From Gymnorhina tibicen (taxonomy: Eukaryota; Chordata; Aves; Passeriformes; Artamidae), in contig VXAZ01008133.1 in assembly GCA_013399875.1 (NCBI GenBank), positions 19,733 through 83,732 on the forward strand: a stretch of 64,000 nucleotides of DNA, written 5' to 3'. Made by a program: the position numbers and the translations under genes. Below are positions 62,370 through 64,000 of the stretch, in pieces (position 1 is the first letter of the stretch; every line of letters begins with the position of its first letter). A model generated the notes under the pieces. That model was not told the DNA's origin, made no database searches, and was given only the letters and a program-made list of their open reading frames with translations.

Positions 62370-62500
62370 TCAGTTCCAGTTCTGGATCTGGTCTTAAATC
62401 CATGTGTAGCCTGAGGCAAATGTGTTAATTTTCCTGTTTCAGTTTCCCTGCCTTTAAAGTGGGGATAACGTGACTAACCCAAATAGCTTAGCTGCAATTT
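62370..62500 (+). repeat. MIR-type SINE relic
   Basis: Landmarks in MIR order are TTCTGGATCTGGTCTTAAAT, TGTGTAGCCTGAGGCAAATG (for 'TGTGTGACCTTGGGCAAGT'), GTTAATTTTCCTGTTTCAG and GTTTCCCTGCCTTTAAAGTG (for 'CTCAGTTTCCTCATCTGTAAAATG'), then GGGGATAACGTGACTAACCC (for 'GGGGATAATAATAGTACC'). The agreement in order and spacing over about 120 bp makes this convincing. Like the copy at 18.1 kb it is a dead, very old insertion. Confidence 0.75.
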
Positions 62501-63649
62501 GTAGCAATGAGTAACCTGATTATTAGATTTCTGAGACATGAAACATGATTATTATTAGGGCTTACTGACCAGCCAGTCAGAAATGTGATACAAATAAAGG
62601 AGATGGGTCTTTGACAATAGAAGGATGTAGGTTAGTCAGTCAGTCAGTCAGAGCAGCCCTGCAAGGAGGCAACTCTAGGGAGTGGAGAGTTGGACCTATA
62701 AAAGTGACAATGTCCCCTTTGTACTGATTTCCTATTTATTACCCCATGGTATCAAAAGACCATAAAAAGCTAAGTCCTCTCTGAGAAATGAATAGGTCCA
62801 AAGCACTACAACAAATCAGCTGCAGGCAAATAAATTTTTATCTGTGTAAGTGAGCTCAATGTTATTTTCTAGTGGAAATGTCAGAATTGATTAAAGTCCT
62901 AGCATTTCTATTTAAAATGAGAGAATAGGGGATGATACATTTTAAACAGAGAAAAAGTCAGAGGACTGATAACATGGAGATAAAGGGGTGAATTAATTTC
63001 TAGTGTTGTTGCAGTAATTTGGTACTCAACATATTGAGTCCAAATTTGCACCACTGTACCTAGTATAAATAGTAGTGCCTTTTAATAACTGTGACAAAAA
63101 TACTCTCCCCACTGGCAAGGTCAATATTATTAATTGCTATTCCTATTATTAACCTTTGGGCTTGTGTATCCTCCATGGATTAATGATTATTCAATAACTG
63201 AGCTACAAGGTTAACTTTCTAATAGCGATTAATAGAAGGACATACTGCTGGGTAACTAGGAAAAGCAATGACGTATCAACTTCTTGGCCTTGGTCTTGTT
63301 TCATGCAAAGGTGCCTACGGGAATTGTACCTGTCAGTTCCCAGAGCTGAAAGAGAAAACCTGCCTCAAAGTCGAAACAAATGAAAAACGGAGATTGGGCT
63401 GACATCCGAGGTCCCCTCTCTCGTCAGTTTCCTAGGGAATAAGAAACAGCCTCAGCTTTCAGGGAAACCTGCACTCATTGCCAGGGTCATTCTCCAGGAG
63501 CTCCACTTCCAAATCCTGCATCAGTGAAGAGAGGAAAGAAGGTCTTAAAAACAAAAAAAGGAAAGAGAAGTACTTCCCCTAGGAGAAGTTTCACGAATAA
63601 AGGCGATTCTCAAACAGCGTTATGGAGGAGCACGTGGTGCCAGGTGAAA
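62501..63649. other. Non-coding DNA left of the terminal CpG island
   Basis: It contains an (AGTC)n run at 62634-62651. The section 63110-63250 is AT-rich and complex, with repeated TTATTAAT, GGATTAATGATTATT and GCGATTAATAG words, a possible conserved element. The DNA becomes purine-rich, then GC-rich, towards the island. Confidence 0.45.
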
Positions 63650-64000
63650 CACCAGGCAGGAGCCCCAGAGTGATGCGCGGCGGGACTCGGCCTCGCTCCC
63701 GGCCCGACGGGGCAGCGGAGCTGCCGGCGGGCAGAGGCCTTCGGGGGATGCCTGCCCGCACCCGGGCATCCCCAACCCACGGAGGCCGCCAGCGCGGTAG
63801 CGGAGCTTCCCTCCCACAGCCTCCTCAAATCGCGGGTGGCCGTGGGGCGCTGCCTGCCCGAAAGGGGCTGCTGCCGGGGCTCTGGGACTAGCGGCGGGGG
63901 GCGGCCAGAGGGCGCGGGGGCAGCTGTGGAAATAAAGGAGCGGGGGAAGGATGGAGAGAAGGGGGAAGAGGGGGACGGGGGCGCGGTGCCCGGGGAAGGC
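63650..64000. promoter_or_regulatory. CpG island at the window edge, probable promoter region
   Basis: From about 63670 the sequence becomes strongly GC- and CpG-rich (GATGCGCGGCGGGACTCGGC, GGCCCGACGGGGCAGCGGAG, GCCAGCGCGGTAGCGGAGCT, TAGCGGCGGGGGGCGGCCAG) and stays so to the last base. This is the strongest promoter-type signature in the window. The three overlapping frames of 65-89 codons (63610-63891) disagree in frame and strand and are expected in such DNA, so no first exon is called. GGGGGGCGG (63895-63903) is a GC-box-like site. The island probably continues, and the gene, if any, lies to the right. Confidence 0.65.
63961..63995 (+). other. Candidate G-quadruplex in the terminal CpG island
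   Basis: Four G-runs of four or five bases (63961-63965, 63970-63974, 63977-63981, 63992-63995) are separated by loops of 4, 2 and 10 nt on the plus strand. A further run lies at 63942-63946. Such motifs are frequent near vertebrate promoters. Confidence 0.6.

Noticed and set aside
63610..63891. 89-codon plus frame as a possible first exon
   Set aside because: Arg/Gly/Pro-rich, as expected from CpG-island sequence, with competing minus-strand frames of similar length. Coding status cannot be supported.
1..64000. CRISPR arrays, operons or prokaryote-type defence systems
   Set aside because: There are no regularly spaced repeats, no dense gene strings and no bacterial-type coding. The repeat content is vertebrate and avian.

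Overview
The window looks like 64 kb of bird nuclear DNA that is almost entirely non-coding. It is AT-rich, and no open frame is long enough, or similar enough to a known family, to be called a host gene. The bird assignment rests on repeats I recognise from memory: 3' fragments of CR1 LINEs, two solo LTRs of a class common in neoavian genomes, and very old amniote debris (two MIR-type SINE remnants, one old CR1/L3-like 3' end, and relics of palindromic amniote repeats). No database search was possible, so family names are recognition only.

Layout. 1-5 kb: AT-rich DNA with a decayed CR1 reverse-transcriptase relic (about 1115-1560) and an AT-rich block dense in homeodomain-type cores (3400-3665). 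5079-5991: a solo LTR with an internal decayed ~50-bp tandem repeat. 8.3 kb: a tRNA-like relic on the minus strand. 9.3-9.7 kb: a second CR1 fragment that keeps a 115-codon open frame. 9.7-21.5 kb: mostly unremarkable, with a MIR relic at 18.1 kb and a strong hairpin at 20.24 kb. 21505-22310: a second, related solo LTR. 22-29 kb: unremarkable apart from two hairpins and a short tandem duplication. 29.25-30.87 kb: a CpG-rich island followed by two CR1 3' fragments on the minus strand. 31-41.8 kb: AT-rich, with one ancient CR1-like 3' end at 37.65 kb. 41.9-42.15 kb: a second CpG-rich island. 47.32-48.65 kb: an unexplained GC-richer block that I could not assign. 48.7-63.6 kb: AT-rich, with a MIR relic at 62.4 kb. 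63.65-64.0 kb: a third CpG island, cut by the window end and containing a candidate G-quadruplex; it is the best candidate for a promoter of a gene lying to the right.

There is no operon or gene set here whose parts work together. The window is best read as an intergenic or long intronic region with three candidate promoter islands. I did not find a convincing previously undescribed system. The items most worth checking are the CpG islands, the perfect or near-perfect hairpins, the 47-48.6 kb block and the AT-rich candidate conserved elements.
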